Of a stretch of 59,547 nt of DNA, positions 15,167 to 23,417 are shown one piece after another. The notes below the pieces were generated by a model. The model searched no databases. It saw only the letters and a list, made by a program, of their open reading frames with translations, and had not been told where the DNA came from. The stretch covers positions 1 to 59,547 of the forward strand of contig JAUMUX010000005.1 in NCBI GenBank assembly GCA_030530485.1, in the 5' to 3' direction. Position numbers and translations under genes: made by a program. Source of the DNA: a bacterium (GTDB lineage: Bacteria > Patescibacteriota > Saccharimonadia > Saccharimonadales > Saccharimonadaceae). Numbering within the stretch: position 1 is the stretch's first letter; each line of letters begins with the position of its first letter.

Positions 15167-16332
15167 CAAAAAATCCTTATCAAATCTAAACCAATCACGA
15201 GCACGGTCAAGCCGAGCATAAACCACAAGCCATAAGATAAGATTTTTTCTTCGGTTTCGCGCGTGAGTGGTTTCTTGATAATTCGAAAAATCGCCGCCAT
15301 CAGCCACCGACCGCCGTCAAGAACTGGAATCGGCAGCACGTTCATACACGCCAAACTGAGCGAAATCAGCGCCGTTAGCAAAAGTATTGTTTCGAATCCA
15401 GCTTCAGCCGCCGCCGGGAAAAGAATCCCCAAAATCGAAACCGGCCCTGCAACATTTTTACCCGCCGATTCTAATTTATGATTCGCTTCAGTTTGTGTAT
15501 CAGCGTTTGAGCTAATTTTTTGCGCCAAACCCGTGAAAGTATTCACCAGCATTTCGCCCAGGCTACGGAAAGTTTCCGCCGAAAGCTGGAGCGTTACGCC
15601 CGCGCCAACCAAAGGCGCACTCCAAGTTGAGTGGATTTTAGTGGCGTTTGCGTCGGTCGCCACGCCAAGGTAGCCATTGCCATCGTTATTTTCTGCCCGA
15701 ATTTCAACCGTTTTCTCGATTTTTTTACCCTCGCGCAAAATTTCGACCGCGATTTTTCGCCCAGCATTTTCTTTCGAAATCTGCGAAACCTGCTCAGAGC
15801 TCGAAATTTCTTTGCCGTTCATTTTTAAGATTTGGTCGCCCCGCACCACGCCAGATTGCGCCGCAGGCAAATTTTCAACAACTTGCGTCACGATAATTTC
15901 GCCACCCGAAAGCCGCGCATCATTCGCCAAATAAAACTGATTATCCAGCATTTTTGGCAAGCCAATCCACGCCAGAATCGTGAAAAGCACTATCGCCGTC
16001 AGCCAGTTCATCACCACGCCAGCGAACAAAATCTGGGTTTTCGACCAAAAACTCGCCGCACCATAATCACCCTTTTTCGCCGAAGAATCAAATTCGCCCT
16101 GCAACTTCACATAACCGCCCAGCGGAATCCAGTTAATCGCAATATCGGTGCCTTTTGGCAAAATTTTATCTGTTTTGGCTTTAAATTTGAAAATATTTGG
16201 CGGAAATCCGAGCGCATATTCTTCAATTTTAACGCCATTTTTTTTCGCCGCCAAAGCGTGCCCGAGTTCGTGAAGCCCCACTAAAACGGTCAGCATTATC
16301 AAACCGGTAATTATCCCTAAAATCAATGTCAT
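15166..16332 (-). CDS. rseP: Site-2 intramembrane metalloprotease (RseP/RIP family)
   Basis: It cleaves membrane-anchored substrates within the bilayer. The zinc motif HELGH is at about residues 21-25 in the first membrane helix. A PDZ domain spans about 175-225 (RGDQILKMNGKEI). The second zinc-site motif NVLPIPVLDGG lies in the C-terminal helices. At 388 aa it is of normal length. It overlaps uppS at its 5' end and the CAAX protease at its 3' end, and ends with TGA, evidence that TGA is a stop codon here. The order frr-uppS-...-rseP-...-proS is the widely conserved bacterial one, but cdsA and dxr are missing. Confidence 0.93.
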   Translation of the reverse strand: MTLILGIITGLIMLTVLVGLHELGHALAAKKNGVKIEEYALGFPPNIFKFKAKTDKILPKGTDIAINWIPLGGYVKLQGEFDSSAKKGDYGAASFWSKTQILFAGVVMNWLTAIVLFTILAWIGLPKMLDNQFYLANDARLSGGEIIVTQVVENLPAAQSGVVRGDQILKMNGKEISSSEQVSQISKENAGRKIAVEILREGKKIEKTVEIRAENNDGNGYLGVATDANATKIHSTWSAPLVGAGVTLQLSAETFRSLGEMLVNTFTGLAQKISSNADTQTEANHKLESAGKNVAGPVSILGILFPAAAEAGFETILLLTALISLSLACMNVLPIPVLDGGRWLMAAIFRIIKKPLTRETEEKILSYGLWFMLGLTVLVIGLDLIRIF

Positions 16333-17039
16333 TTTTTCGAATCTCCTCCCATTCTGCGGTCGCGCTTATTAAATCTTTCAATACAAAAATCGATGTCGGC
16401 TGGTGTCATTTCTGGCCAAGTTTTCTCTAAAAAAATCATTTCCGCGTAAGCCATTCGCCAAAGTTGAAAATTCGAAATTCGTTGCTCGCCAGAGGTTCGA
16501 ACCATCAAATCGACTGGCGGAACTTCGGGCGTATAGAGATTTTCGAAAATCGTCTCTTGCGAAATCTGCTCAGGCGAAAGCTCGCTATTTTGCACTTTTT
16601 GGGCGATTTTTTGCACCGCTTCTACAATCTCAAGCTGACCGCCATAATTAAAGCACAGGCAAAGCGTCCCCGCAGTGTTGTTTTGCGTTAGCTTTTCTGC
16701 CCGCTCCATTAGTTTAACGAGGCGTTTCGAAATTTTCTCAGTGCGATTGCCCGCAAAAACAATCTTAATGTTCTTTTCGTGAAGGGTCAAAATCTCATTT
16801 TCGAAATATTTTTCGAAAAGTCGCATCAAATATCGAACCTCTTCTTTGGAGCGATTCCAGTTCTCGGTTGAAAAAATATAAGCGCTCACAAATTGAATGC
16901 CTCGCTCAAAACTGGCTTCGATAATCTGTTTCAGCACTTCAAAGCCGCGCTGATGCCCTTCGAGTGTAGAAAGCTGGCGCGAAGTTGCCCAGCGCCGATT
17001 GCCATCCACAATATAACCCACATGAACTGGTGCCACCAT
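16329..17039 (-). CDS. uppS: Undecaprenyl diphosphate synthase
   Basis: A cis-prenyltransferase making the C55 lipid carrier for cell-wall synthesis. The catalytic Asp lies in YIVDGNRRWA near the N-terminus, the region FSTENWNRS is present, and so is the C-terminal DLMVRTSGEQRISNF motif with the RxSGExRxSNF arginines. At 236 aa it has the usual length. It ends with TGA overlapping the rseP start. No isoprenoid precursor pathway genes are nearby, so substrate may come from elsewhere in the genome or from the host. Confidence 0.95.
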   Translation of the reverse strand: MVAPVHVGYIVDGNRRWATSRQLSTLEGHQRGFEVLKQIIEASFERGIQFVSAYIFSTENWNRSKEEVRYLMRLFEKYFENEILTLHEKNIKIVFAGNRTEKISKRLVKLMERAEKLTQNNTAGTLCLCFNYGGQLEIVEAVQKIAQKVQNSELSPEQISQETIFENLYTPEVPPVDLMVRTSGEQRISNFQLWRMAYAEMIFLEKTWPEMTPADIDFCIERFNKRDRRMGGDSKK

Positions 17040-17054
17040 ACCAAATCCAATCGA

Positions 17055-17609
17055 TTAAATCGTCAAGATTTCTTTTTCTTTATTCTTGAAAGCGGTGTCG
17101 ATTTTATCGTTAAAATTCTTCATCATCGCTTCGAAATCTTTTTCGAAACGCTTTTGCTCGTCTTCGGTGATTTCTTTATCGTCTTTTAATCGTTTAGCTT
17201 CTTTGAGCGCATCTTGGCGAATGTTTCGCAGCGCAATTTTAGCATCTTCCACCTTTTCCGAAGTTTGCTTAACGATTTGCTTACGGCGCTCTTCGGTGAG
17301 CGGCGGAACTGGCACGCGCACCACGCGACCGTCATCACTTGGGTTAAAACCTAAGCTTTGGTCGGCACGAATCGCAGCCGAAATTGCCGAGATATTATTG
17401 GCGTCAAATGGCGTAATTAGAATCATTCCCGCCTCTGGTGCGGTTAGATTCGAAACTTGATTAAGCGGCATTTTTGTGCCATAAACTTCAACCATTACGC
17501 TATCCAGCATACTAGGGTGAGCCCGACCAGTTCGGACTTTTTTCAATTCGCCTTCGTAATGCCCAAAAGCGTGGTTCATTTTTTCTTCAAATTTATCAAT
17601 ATTCAACAT
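17055..17609 (-). CDS. frr: Ribosome recycling factor
   Basis: It splits post-termination ribosomes together with EF-G. The 184-aa length, the N-terminal FGHYEGELKKVRTGRAHPSM (RTGRA motif), the VRVPVPPLTEERRKQIVKQ segment and the long C-terminal helices are all typical. It precedes uppS by 15 bases. The usual companion pyrH is not found between tsf and frr; two unknown plus-strand genes occupy that place. Confidence 0.96.
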   Translation of the reverse strand: MLNIDKFEEKMNHAFGHYEGELKKVRTGRAHPSMLDSVMVEVYGTKMPLNQVSNLTAPEAGMILITPFDANNISAISAAIRADQSLGFNPSDDGRVVRVPVPPLTEERRKQIVKQTSEKVEDAKIALRNIRQDALKEAKRLKDDKEITEDEQKRFEKDFEAMMKNFNDKIDTAFKNKEKEILTI

Positions 17610-17656
17610 AATTCTCCTTTTTTTAATTATAACACAGCTTTTGCTTTTTATTCAAA

Positions 17657-17685
17657 TTGACTTTTTAAAAAATTTATTGTATAAT
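17657..17685 (+). promoter_or_regulatory. Promoter of the 112-aa gene
   Basis: TTGACT (17657-17662), 17 bp, TATAAT (17680-17685). Confidence 0.8.
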
Positions 17686-17729
17686 TGAGATACTAGCTTT
17701 TTAGCTAAGGACTTTAAGGAGGACTGACA

Positions 17730-18068
17730 ATGAACGAAATATCTATTAGAATTAATGAGGCGCGCGAAAGAGACGCGCAGGCTTATCATAAAGAAATCTC
17801 GCAGAAGATCCGAGAAATCTTCGCAAAGCTGAGTAGTGTAGAACTCAAAAACGCTATCGAGCTAACCAAAATCGGCAAAGCTTATATCGTCGAAATGGAG
17901 CTATCGGACTTGTTCAAACAAGAGGATGTGTATTATATCAATAATACATTGAGAATGAGTCCGAGATTCAATTGCGTCAAAAGAATCGCCTTTTTCGAAA
18001 AAGGCGGAAAAAATTTTGCGCGAGTTTGGATTAAAGGTGATGTGAAAAAATTTTTACCCTTAATTTAG
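17730..18068 (+). CDS. Hypothetical protein (112 aa)
   Basis: A soluble alpha/beta protein without a recognised family: a charged helix first (RERDAQAYHKEISQKIREIF), then strands (YIVEMELSDLF, ARVWIKGDV). AAGGAGG precedes the ATG. It has its own promoter and terminator and interrupts the conserved rpsB-tsf-...-frr neighbourhood on the opposite strand. Confidence 0.65.
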   Translation: MNEISIRINEARERDAQAYHKEISQKIREIFAKLSSVELKNAIELTKIGKAYIVEMELSDLFKQEDVYYINNTLRMSPRFNCVKRIAFFEKGGKNFARVWIKGDVKKFLPLI

Positions 18069-18080
18069 CGGTCGGTCAAC

Positions 18081-18106
18081 AACCCCGTCATTTTGGCGGG
18101 GTTTTA
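18081..18106 (+). terminator. Terminator of the 112-aa gene
   Basis: CCCCG (18083-18087) pairs with CGGGG (18097-18101), followed by TTTTAAT. Confidence 0.75.
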
Positions 18107-18109
18107 ATA

Positions 18110-18138
18110 TTGACTTTTTTCGAAAAATATGTTATTAT
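18110..18138 (+). promoter_or_regulatory. Promoter of the 124-aa gene
   Basis: TTGACT (18110-18115), 17 bp, TATTAT (18133-18138). The spacer contains a TTCGAA palindrome. Confidence 0.65.
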
Positions 18139-18173
18139 TAAACCAGTTCTAAACTAAAACAAAAAAGGAAAAT

Positions 18174-18548
18174 ATGAAAACAAAAATTAAAACTGCTCTC
18201 TTAGATTATGAAGATCCGATTTTAGAGCAAAAAATTCAAGTTAAAGTTGAAGAAATGAGCACTGGCGATGTGGCGGTTCGGGTGCGTTTACCAGAGGAAA
18301 AAAACTTCTTTCGTGGCGTTAAATTCAGCGAAAAGGTCAAGCTCGAAAAGCTCAAAAACGGTAAATGGATAAAAAACTTGCATGCTAAATTTGGCGCTGG
18401 CGCTGAAGAAATGTTTGGCGTAAAGGAAATCAACGAAATGAGCGAGCTCGAAAATCGCGATATTCGAATTATCGCTGCTGTCGAAAAAATGCTAACTTCG
18501 AAAACCAGCAAAAAACTTCAGCCAAAACTAAAAAAAGCTCGTATTTAA
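18174..18548 (+). CDS. Hypothetical basic protein (124 aa)
   Basis: A lysine-rich soluble protein, with a beta-rich N-terminus (KIQVKVEEM, VAVRVRLPEE) and a basic tail (SKKLQPKLKKARI). There is no signal peptide, membrane segment or recognised motif. AAAGGAAAA precedes the ATG. It stands alone between a promoter and a bidirectional terminator shared with tsf. Confidence 0.6.
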   Translation: MKTKIKTALLDYEDPILEQKIQVKVEEMSTGDVAVRVRLPEEKNFFRGVKFSEKVKLEKLKNGKWIKNLHAKFGAGAEEMFGVKEINEMSELENRDIRIIAAVEKMLTSKTSKKLQPKLKKARI

Positions 18549-18550
18549 AA

Positions 18551-18582
18551 AATATCGCCTCTACTCAAGGGGCGATATTTAG
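18551..18582. terminator. Bidirectional terminator (124-aa gene / tsf)
   Basis: AATATCGCC (18551-18559) pairs with GGCGATATT (18571-18579). Confidence 0.8.
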
Positions 18583-18595
18583 TTTAGCTAAAATC

Positions 18596-19192
18596 TTACT
18601 CAGTTACACCAAGTTCAATACGTGAGAATTGGCGAACAACGATATTTTCACCAAGTTTTGCAACAGTTTCTTTCAAGAATTGTTCAACAGTTTTGCTGTC
18701 GTCCATGATGTAATTTTGCGAAAGTAGCACTTTTTCGGCAAAATATTTCTTCACCTGACCTTCAACAATTTTGGCCGCAATTTCAGCTGGTTTGCCTTCT
18801 TTTGCTACGCGCTCTTCAGCTTCAGCTTTAACGCGCTCCATTTCAGCAGCTGGAATATCTGCTTCAGTGGCATAAACTGGGCTCATTGCCGCAATTTGCA
18901 TTGCAATTTGGTGCGCAAAGTTTTTGAAATCTTCAGTTCGCGCCACAAAGTCAGTTTCGCAGTTTACTTCTACAATCACGCCTATTCGACCACCGTGAAC
19001 GTAAGCCTCTACCAAACCTTCACGTGCTTCGCGGTCGCCCTTCTTTTCAGCTTTTGTCAAACCTTTTTTGCGAAGTGCTTCAAGCGCTTTGTCAAAGTCG
19101 CCGTCGGCTTCAACCAATGCTTTTTTGGCGTCCGTCAAACCAAGACCTGTCAATTCTTTGAGTTTTTTAATTTCTTCAACAGAAATAGCCAT
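18596..19192 (-). CDS. tsf: Elongation factor Ts
   Basis: A guanine-nucleotide exchange factor for EF-Tu. The N-terminal UBA-like domain (IKKLKELTGLGLTDAKKAL) and the TDFVARTEDFKNFAH core motif are clear. At 198 aa it is the short form with a single core domain, as in Thermus, compared with about 280 aa in E. coli. It follows rpsB on the same strand. Confidence 0.96.
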   Translation of the reverse strand: MAISVEEIKKLKELTGLGLTDAKKALVEADGDFDKALEALRKKGLTKAEKKGDREAREGLVEAYVHGGRIGVIVEVNCETDFVARTEDFKNFAHQIAMQIAAMSPVYATEADIPAAEMERVKAEAEERVAKEGKPAEIAAKIVEGQVKKYFAEKVLLSQNYIMDDSKTVEQFLKETVAKLGENIVVRQFSRIELGVTE

Positions 19193-19266
19193 TTTTATCC
19201 TTTCGAATTTAGATTTTCGAAAATCACCCGCCGTTTCGAAAGCTGGAGCGATTTTCGAAAAGTGAA

Positions 19267-19959
19267 TTATTTATCAGTTTTAGCTTCTTTAACAGCTTCG
19301 GCAAAGTAATCAAGCAAGAGCTTCACGCCTTTGATTGCGTCGTCGTTTGCAGGGATTACGTAATCGATACCTGTTGGATTGACATTTGTGTCAACCAAAG
19401 CTACCACCGGAATATTCAAAGTTTTAGCTTCGCGAATTGCGTTTGCGTCCGCGATTGCGTCAGTTACAAAAACAATTCCTGGGCGACCCATCAAATCTTT
19501 AATTCCGCCGTATTTTGTGTTCAAAGCTTCGATTTCTTCAGCGTAGCGTTGAACTTCAAGCTTCGAATAGCGTTTAGCAAGCTCGCCACTTTCCATTCGC
19601 TTTTCCAACGTCTTCAACTTTTTAATCTGTTGATTGATTGTAGCTGAGTTTGTAAGCATTCCGCCAACCCATCGTTCAACAACGTATGGCTGATTTACGC
19701 TTTCCGCAGCTTCGCGAACTGAATCTTTCACTTGTTTTTTAGTTCCCACAAAAAGAACTTTTCGACCAGATTCAACTGTTTTTGTGATAACTGGTAGAAC
19801 TTCTTCAAGCGCTTCAACAGTTTTAGTTAAATCAATGATGTGGCTATCTTGGCGCTTGCTGTGAATATAAGGCGCCATTTTTGGGTGCCAGCGTGAAGTT
19901 TTGTGACCAAAATGAACGCCAGCCTCAAGCAATTGCTTGATGTCAACTTTTACAGACAT
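19267..19959 (-). CDS. rpsB: Ribosomal protein uS2
   Basis: A 30S subunit protein. It shows the typical start (IKQLLEAGVHFGHKTSRWHPKM), KTVEALEEVLP, VERWVGGMLTN and ALVDTNVNPTGIDYVIPAND segments; 230 aa is normal. AAAGGAG precedes the ATG. The leader contains a long stem (19978-20034) that could serve autoregulation. Confidence 0.97.
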   Translation of the reverse strand: MSVKVDIKQLLEAGVHFGHKTSRWHPKMAPYIHSKRQDSHIIDLTKTVEALEEVLPVITKTVESGRKVLFVGTKKQVKDSVREAAESVNQPYVVERWVGGMLTNSATINQQIKKLKTLEKRMESGELAKRYSKLEVQRYAEEIEALNTKYGGIKDLMGRPGIVFVTDAIADANAIREAKTLNIPVVALVDTNVNPTGIDYVIPANDDAIKGVKLLLDYFAEAVKEAKTDK

Positions 19960-19977
19960 ATAACTCCTTTGTCTTCA

Positions 19978-20034
19978 TTTTTGGGCGATTTTCGAAAGTT
20001 CGAATTAAAATTTCGAAAGGAATTCTCCCAAAAA
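19978..20034 (-). promoter_or_regulatory. Stem-loop in the rpsB leader
   Basis: TTTTTGGG pairs with CCCAAAAA (20034-20027 with 19985-19978), enclosing TTCGAA palindromes and ending about 10 nt before the rpsB ribosome site. It could be an S2 autoregulatory structure; no known motif was matched. Confidence 0.4.
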
Positions 20035-20085
20035 TTGTTTCATTAAATTTATATACTTTTTTATTCTATCATATTTTGCGCAAAA

Positions 20086-20107
20086 AGAAAAGAGGCATCT
20101 GCCCCTT
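20086..20107 (-). terminator. Terminator of the APNTG surface protein gene
   Basis: AAGGGGC/GCCTCTT stem with TTTCTTTTT on the minus strand. Confidence 0.65.
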
Positions 20108-20125
20108 TCCATGATTTTTTTCGTT

Positions 20126-21085
20126 TTAGAATTTCTTTAGTGCAACTGCTGAAGCCGCGGTCAAGATTGTGGCGAATAAACCAGCCAAAGCAGCTTCGAA
20201 ATTTCCCGTTCGTTGCACGCCAGTATTTGGTGCTTGAAGAGCTTGCGATTTAAATTCCTCTGAAGTTGCGATTTCGGTTGCTTTTTCGGTCTTTTCTGCT
20301 TCTTTTTGAGGTTCAACCTTTTCAGCTGGCTTAGGAAGTTCGATAGTCAAAGCTGCTATAGTCGAAGCACGAGTAAGCCTCTTCACATCTTCGTTAGAGT
20401 TTTTAATCTGATTCTCATCGCCCGAAGCTTTAGCCTCTTTCGCTACTTGAGCAGCCTTTGCTTCTTTTTCGATGTCATCATTTACAGCTTGTTGCTTAAT
20501 TTTCCATTCTTGAGCGTTTTTAGCTAAAATGAATGAAAGTTCAGAATTAGTATGGTCTAATTCGAAAGCTTTATTATAAGTTGCCCGTGCTTGAATGCGA
20601 ATTCGTCGAGTCGATTTGGCGCCAAGATTTTCTAAATCTCCTGTTGCTGTTTTGCTTAGAGTGTCACCGTTTGCGTCAGTGATTTTGTTGATATCAATAA
20701 ATGCAGAAAATCGAAGTAAACCGTCCAAGCCAGATTCAACTCCATCAGATAGTGAAATTTTCACGCTATTATTTGTAGTTTCTACGTTAATTTTAGAAAG
20801 ACTGCCAATTGCGTTCAAAAAAGTATCTTCGTCGGCAACTACTGTTGTTTGCGGGAATTCATAATTGAAAAATTCCTTCAAAAATTCAGCTTTATTTTTT
20901 CCAGCTTCGGCTAAATCTACACCATTTAGCTTTGCGTTTTCGCTAAATGTGATATTTAAAACTTTCTCTTCTGCTTTGATATTAGCCTTGAGTGTAGCCG
21001 ATTCTGCCGCGCTTGCCGATGAAGACAAACCAATTAGCGATAAAAATGTCGCAAGTATTATAGCTACTGTAACTTTTTTATTCAT
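20126..21085 (-). CDS. Exported protein with a sortase-like C-terminus (APNTG)
   Basis: A 319-aa protein with a signal peptide (about 1-26, ending SASAAE) and a predicted extracellular beta domain (about 30-185). A Glu/Lys/Ala-rich region (about 200-270) follows. The C-terminus APNTG is followed by a hydrophobic helix and KKF. That order (motif, hydrophobic stretch, basic end) is the layout of sortase substrates, with the first Leu of LPxTG replaced by Ala. No sortase gene is in the window. Function otherwise unknown. Confidence 0.65.
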   Translation of the reverse strand: MNKKVTVAIILATFLSLIGLSSSASAAESATLKANIKAEEKVLNITFSENAKLNGVDLAEAGKNKAEFLKEFFNYEFPQTTVVADEDTFLNAIGSLSKINVETTNNSVKISLSDGVESGLDGLLRFSAFIDINKITDANGDTLSKTATGDLENLGAKSTRRIRIQARATYNKAFELDHTNSELSFILAKNAQEWKIKQQAVNDDIEKEAKAAQVAKEAKASGDENQIKNSNEDVKRLTRASTIAALTIELPKPAEKVEPQKEAEKTEKATEIATSEEFKSQALQAPNTGVQRTGNFEAALAGLFATILTAASAVALKKF

Positions 21086-21191
21086 AAAACTCCTTTAATT
21101 TTATATCTCACCTTAAAGATACTCTCTATCGTTTTTTTTTGCAAGCATGAGCTTAATGTTTTATAATATACTTTTTCGAATTTCGAAAGAT

Positions 21192-21220
21192 TTGCTTTTT
21201 TCGAAACAATCTGCTAAAAT
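21192..21220 (+). promoter_or_regulatory. rpmE promoter
   Basis: TTGCTT (21192-21197), 17 bp, extended TGC-TAAAAT (21215-21220), then 9 nt to the ATG; at most a few untranslated bases. Confidence 0.7.
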
Positions 21221-21229
21221 AGAAAAGTT

Positions 21230-21550
21230 ATGAAAAAGAATTTACATCCAACCGAATATCGCCCTGTCGTATTTAGCGACGAGGTGGCTGGATTTGCTTT
21301 CTTGACTCGCTCAACAGCAGATTCAAAAGAAACTATCAAATGGGAAGACGGCAACGAATACCCACTTGTAAAAATGCACATTTCGAGTGCTTCTCACCCA
21401 TTCTTTACAGGTGAAGAAAAAATCATCGACACCGAAGGTCGTGTTGACCGCTTCAAACGAGCCCAAGAAATGGCTGAAGCTCGCAAAGAAGCCTTGGCAA
21501 ACAAAGCCAAAAAACAAGCTGCTGAAAAAGCTAAAAAAGCTGAACGATAA
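21230..21550 (+). CDS. rpmE2: Ribosomal protein bL31, type B (zinc-free)
   Basis: A 50S subunit protein. It begins [15 protein letters not shown] and carries [21 protein letters not shown]. It lacks the CxxC zinc residues of type A L31, so it is the zinc-independent form. A Lys/Ala-rich tail of about 30 residues (to 106 aa) extends beyond the usual ~85-90 aa. Confidence 0.93.
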   Translation: MKKNLHPTEYRPVVFSDEVAGFAFLTRSTADSKETIKWEDGNEYPLVKMHISSASHPFFTGEEKIIDTEGRVDRFKRAQEMAEARKEALANKAKKQAAEKAKKAER

Positions 21551-21563
21551 TTCGTTCAAAAAG

Positions 21564-21594
21564 AAAATCTCGCATTTGGTTGCGAGATTTTTGT
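21564..21594. terminator. Bidirectional terminator (rpmE / ung)
   Basis: AAATCTCGCA pairs with TGCGAGATTT (21581-21590), T-runs on both sides. Confidence 0.8.
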
Positions 21595-21598
21595 TTTG

Positions 21599-22261
21599 CT
21601 ACTTCACCCGCCAATCAATCGGCGATTCGCCGTGCTGTTCTAAAAATTTATTCGTTTTCGAAAACGGTTTTGAACCGAAAAATCCGCGCCGCGCCGAAAA
21701 TGGCGAAGGGTGTGCACTTTCGATTTTCAGGTGTTTCGGGTTGGTTATTCGCGCGCCAACTTTTTGAGCGTGCGCACCCCATAAAATAAGCACCAAAGGC
21801 TTTTCGAAATCGTTCAAAAAATCCAAAATATGTTCCGAAAATTCCATCCAGCCAAAATCCGCATGACTGGCGGGCTGCCCCTTTTCCACGCTAAAAGAAG
21901 TGTTCAAAAGCAGCACGCCTTGCTCCGCCCAAGATTCCAAAAAACCGTGATTCGCAGGTGCAATCCCTAAATCGTCTTGCAGTTCTTTATAAATATTTTG
22001 TAAACTCGGTGGAATTTTCACGTCCTTCTTAACCGAAAAACTCATTCCGTGCGCCTGCCCCACGCCGTGATAAGGGTCTTGCCCGATAATCACCACCTTG
22101 GTTTTTTCGAGCGGGCACTTTTCGAAACACGAAAAAATCTCTTCGCGCACGGGGAAAACTTGTTTATTTTGCCGTTCGTGTTCAACTTTTTGCCACAAGG
22201 CTTTAAAGTATGGCTTCGCCGCTTCGTTTTCGATAAATTCGCGCCAAGTTTTTGGTTCCAT
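21599..22261 (-). CDS. ung: Uracil-DNA glycosylase
   Basis: It removes uracil from DNA, starting base-excision repair. The catalytic motif GQDPYHG (about residues 61-67), NTSFSVEKGQPASHA, and the HPSPFSARRGFFGS motif are all present. The predicted length is 220 aa. The ATG at 22261 is preferred because TAAAAT ends 6 nt before it; a TTG two codons upstream is the alternative. Its promoter overlaps that of prfA on the other strand. Confidence 0.96.
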   Translation of the reverse strand: MEPKTWREFIENEAAKPYFKALWQKVEHERQNKQVFPVREEIFSCFEKCPLEKTKVVIIGQDPYHGVGQAHGMSFSVKKDVKIPPSLQNIYKELQDDLGIAPANHGFLESWAEQGVLLLNTSFSVEKGQPASHADFGWMEFSEHILDFLNDFEKPLVLILWGAHAQKVGARITNPKHLKIESAHPSPFSARRGFFGSKPFSKTNKFLEQHGESPIDWRVK

Positions 22262-22267
22262 ACCCAA

Positions 22268-22296
22268 ATTTTAACATAACTTTTTTCTATTTACAA
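22268..22296 (-). promoter_or_regulatory. ung promoter, leaderless
   Basis: TTGTAA (22296-22291), 17 bp, TAAAAT (22273-22268), 6 nt, ATG at 22261. Confidence 0.65.
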
Positions 22297-22297
22297 C

Positions 22298-22326
22298 TTT
22301 AATTTTAGCCCGTTTTCTGATATAAT
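22298..22326 (+). promoter_or_regulatory. prfA promoter, leaderless
   Basis: A weak TTTAAT (22298-22303), 17 bp, TATAAT (22321-22326), 8 nt, ATG at 22335. Confidence 0.6.
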
Positions 22327-22334
22327 TGTTCTGT

Positions 22335-23414
22335 ATGCCAAAAATTGATTTAAATCTTGATAAACTAAAAACTGAACGAGAGGAAATTCAGGCTTTTTTG
22401 AGCGAACCAAATGCTTTTTCGAAGCCCGATTTTTCTGCCAAAAATAAGCGTTTCACAGAACTTGAAAAAATTATTGAGCGCGGGCAATTGCGCGAAAATC
22501 TCGAAAAAAACCTTGAAGAAGCGCGCGAACTTGCCAATCTCGAAACTGGCGAGCTTGCCAAACTTGCCAAAATGGAAATTATCGAAAATGAAGAAAAACT
22601 TTCGAATTTAGAGCAAGAACTTTTCGAAATGCTTCTGCCAAAAGACCCAAACGACGAGAAAAACGTGATCGTAGAAATTCGCGCGGGCGCGGGTGGCGAC
22701 GAAGCTTCTCTTTTCGCTAGCGAATTATACCGCATGTATTTGCGCTATTGCGAGCAAAATGGCCTAAAAACCGAACTTTTGAGCGAATCCGCCAACGACG
22801 CGGGCGGCTATAAAGAAGTTGTTTTTGGCGTTAAGGGCGATGCTCCTTATTCGAAATTAAAATTCGAAAGCGGCGTTCACCGTGTGCAGCGCATTCCTGC
22901 CACCGAATCGCAAGGTCGAATCCACACTTCAACCGTCACGGTGGCGGTTTTGCCTGAAGCTGAAGAAACCGACATCGAAATCGCGCCAAATGATATTCGC
23001 GTGGATGTTTTCCGCAGCGGCGGACACGGCGGACAAAGCGTAAATACCACCGATTCAGCCGTGCGAATTACTCACTTGCCAACTGGAATGGTGGTGACCA
23101 ACCAAGACGAAAAATCGCAAATCAAAAACCGCGAAAAAGCGATGGGGATTTTGCGCGCGCGCCTTCTTCAAGCTAAAATCGACGAAGAAAACGCCAAACT
23201 CACCGCCGAGCGCCGCAGTTTAATCGGCTCGGGCGACCGCTCGGAGAAAATCCGAACCTACAACTTCCCGCAAGACCGCATCACCGACCACCGCATTGGC
23301 TTTTCGCGCAGCAATATACCCGCCGCGATGAACGGGCAAATTGCTGATATTGTCGAACATTTGCAAGCTGCTGAACTTGAATTTTTGGCTGCCAACGCCT
23401 CGGAAAACAACTAA
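22335..23414 (+). CDS. prfA: Peptide chain release factor 1
   Basis: It terminates translation at UAA and UAG. The PxT-type codon-recognition motif ([13 protein letters not shown]) distinguishes it from RF2 (SPF). The catalytic GGQ is in [14 protein letters not shown]. The N-terminal helical domain covers about the first 100 residues. An upstream TTG (22326) is in frame, but the ATG at 22335 sits 8 nt after TATAAT. prmC, which methylates the GGQ glutamine, follows 3 bases downstream, so substrate and modifier form one operon. Confidence 0.96.
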   Translation: MPKIDLNLDKLKTEREEIQAFLSEPNAFSKPDFSAKNKRFTELEKIIERGQLRENLEKNLEEARELANLETGELAKLAKMEIIENEEKLSNLEQELFEMLLPKDPNDEKNVIVEIRAGAGGDEASLFASELYRMYLRYCEQNGLKTELLSESANDAGGYKEVVFGVKGDAPYSKLKFESGVHRVQRIPATESQGRIHTSTVTVAVLPEAEETDIEIAPNDIRVDVFRSGGHGGQSVNTTDSAVRITHLPTGMVVTNQDEKSQIKNREKAMGILRARLLQAKIDEENAKLTAERRSLIGSGDRSEKIRTYNFPQDRITDHRIGFSRSNIPAAMNGQIADIVEHLQAAELEFLAANASENN

Positions 23415-23417
23415 TTT

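Noticed and set aside
14429-15307. Longer N-terminus for the CAAX protease (start at 15307)
   Set aside because: The extra 47 residues lie in the end of rseP and look like shadow sequence; the ATG at 15166 shares a base with the rseP stop.
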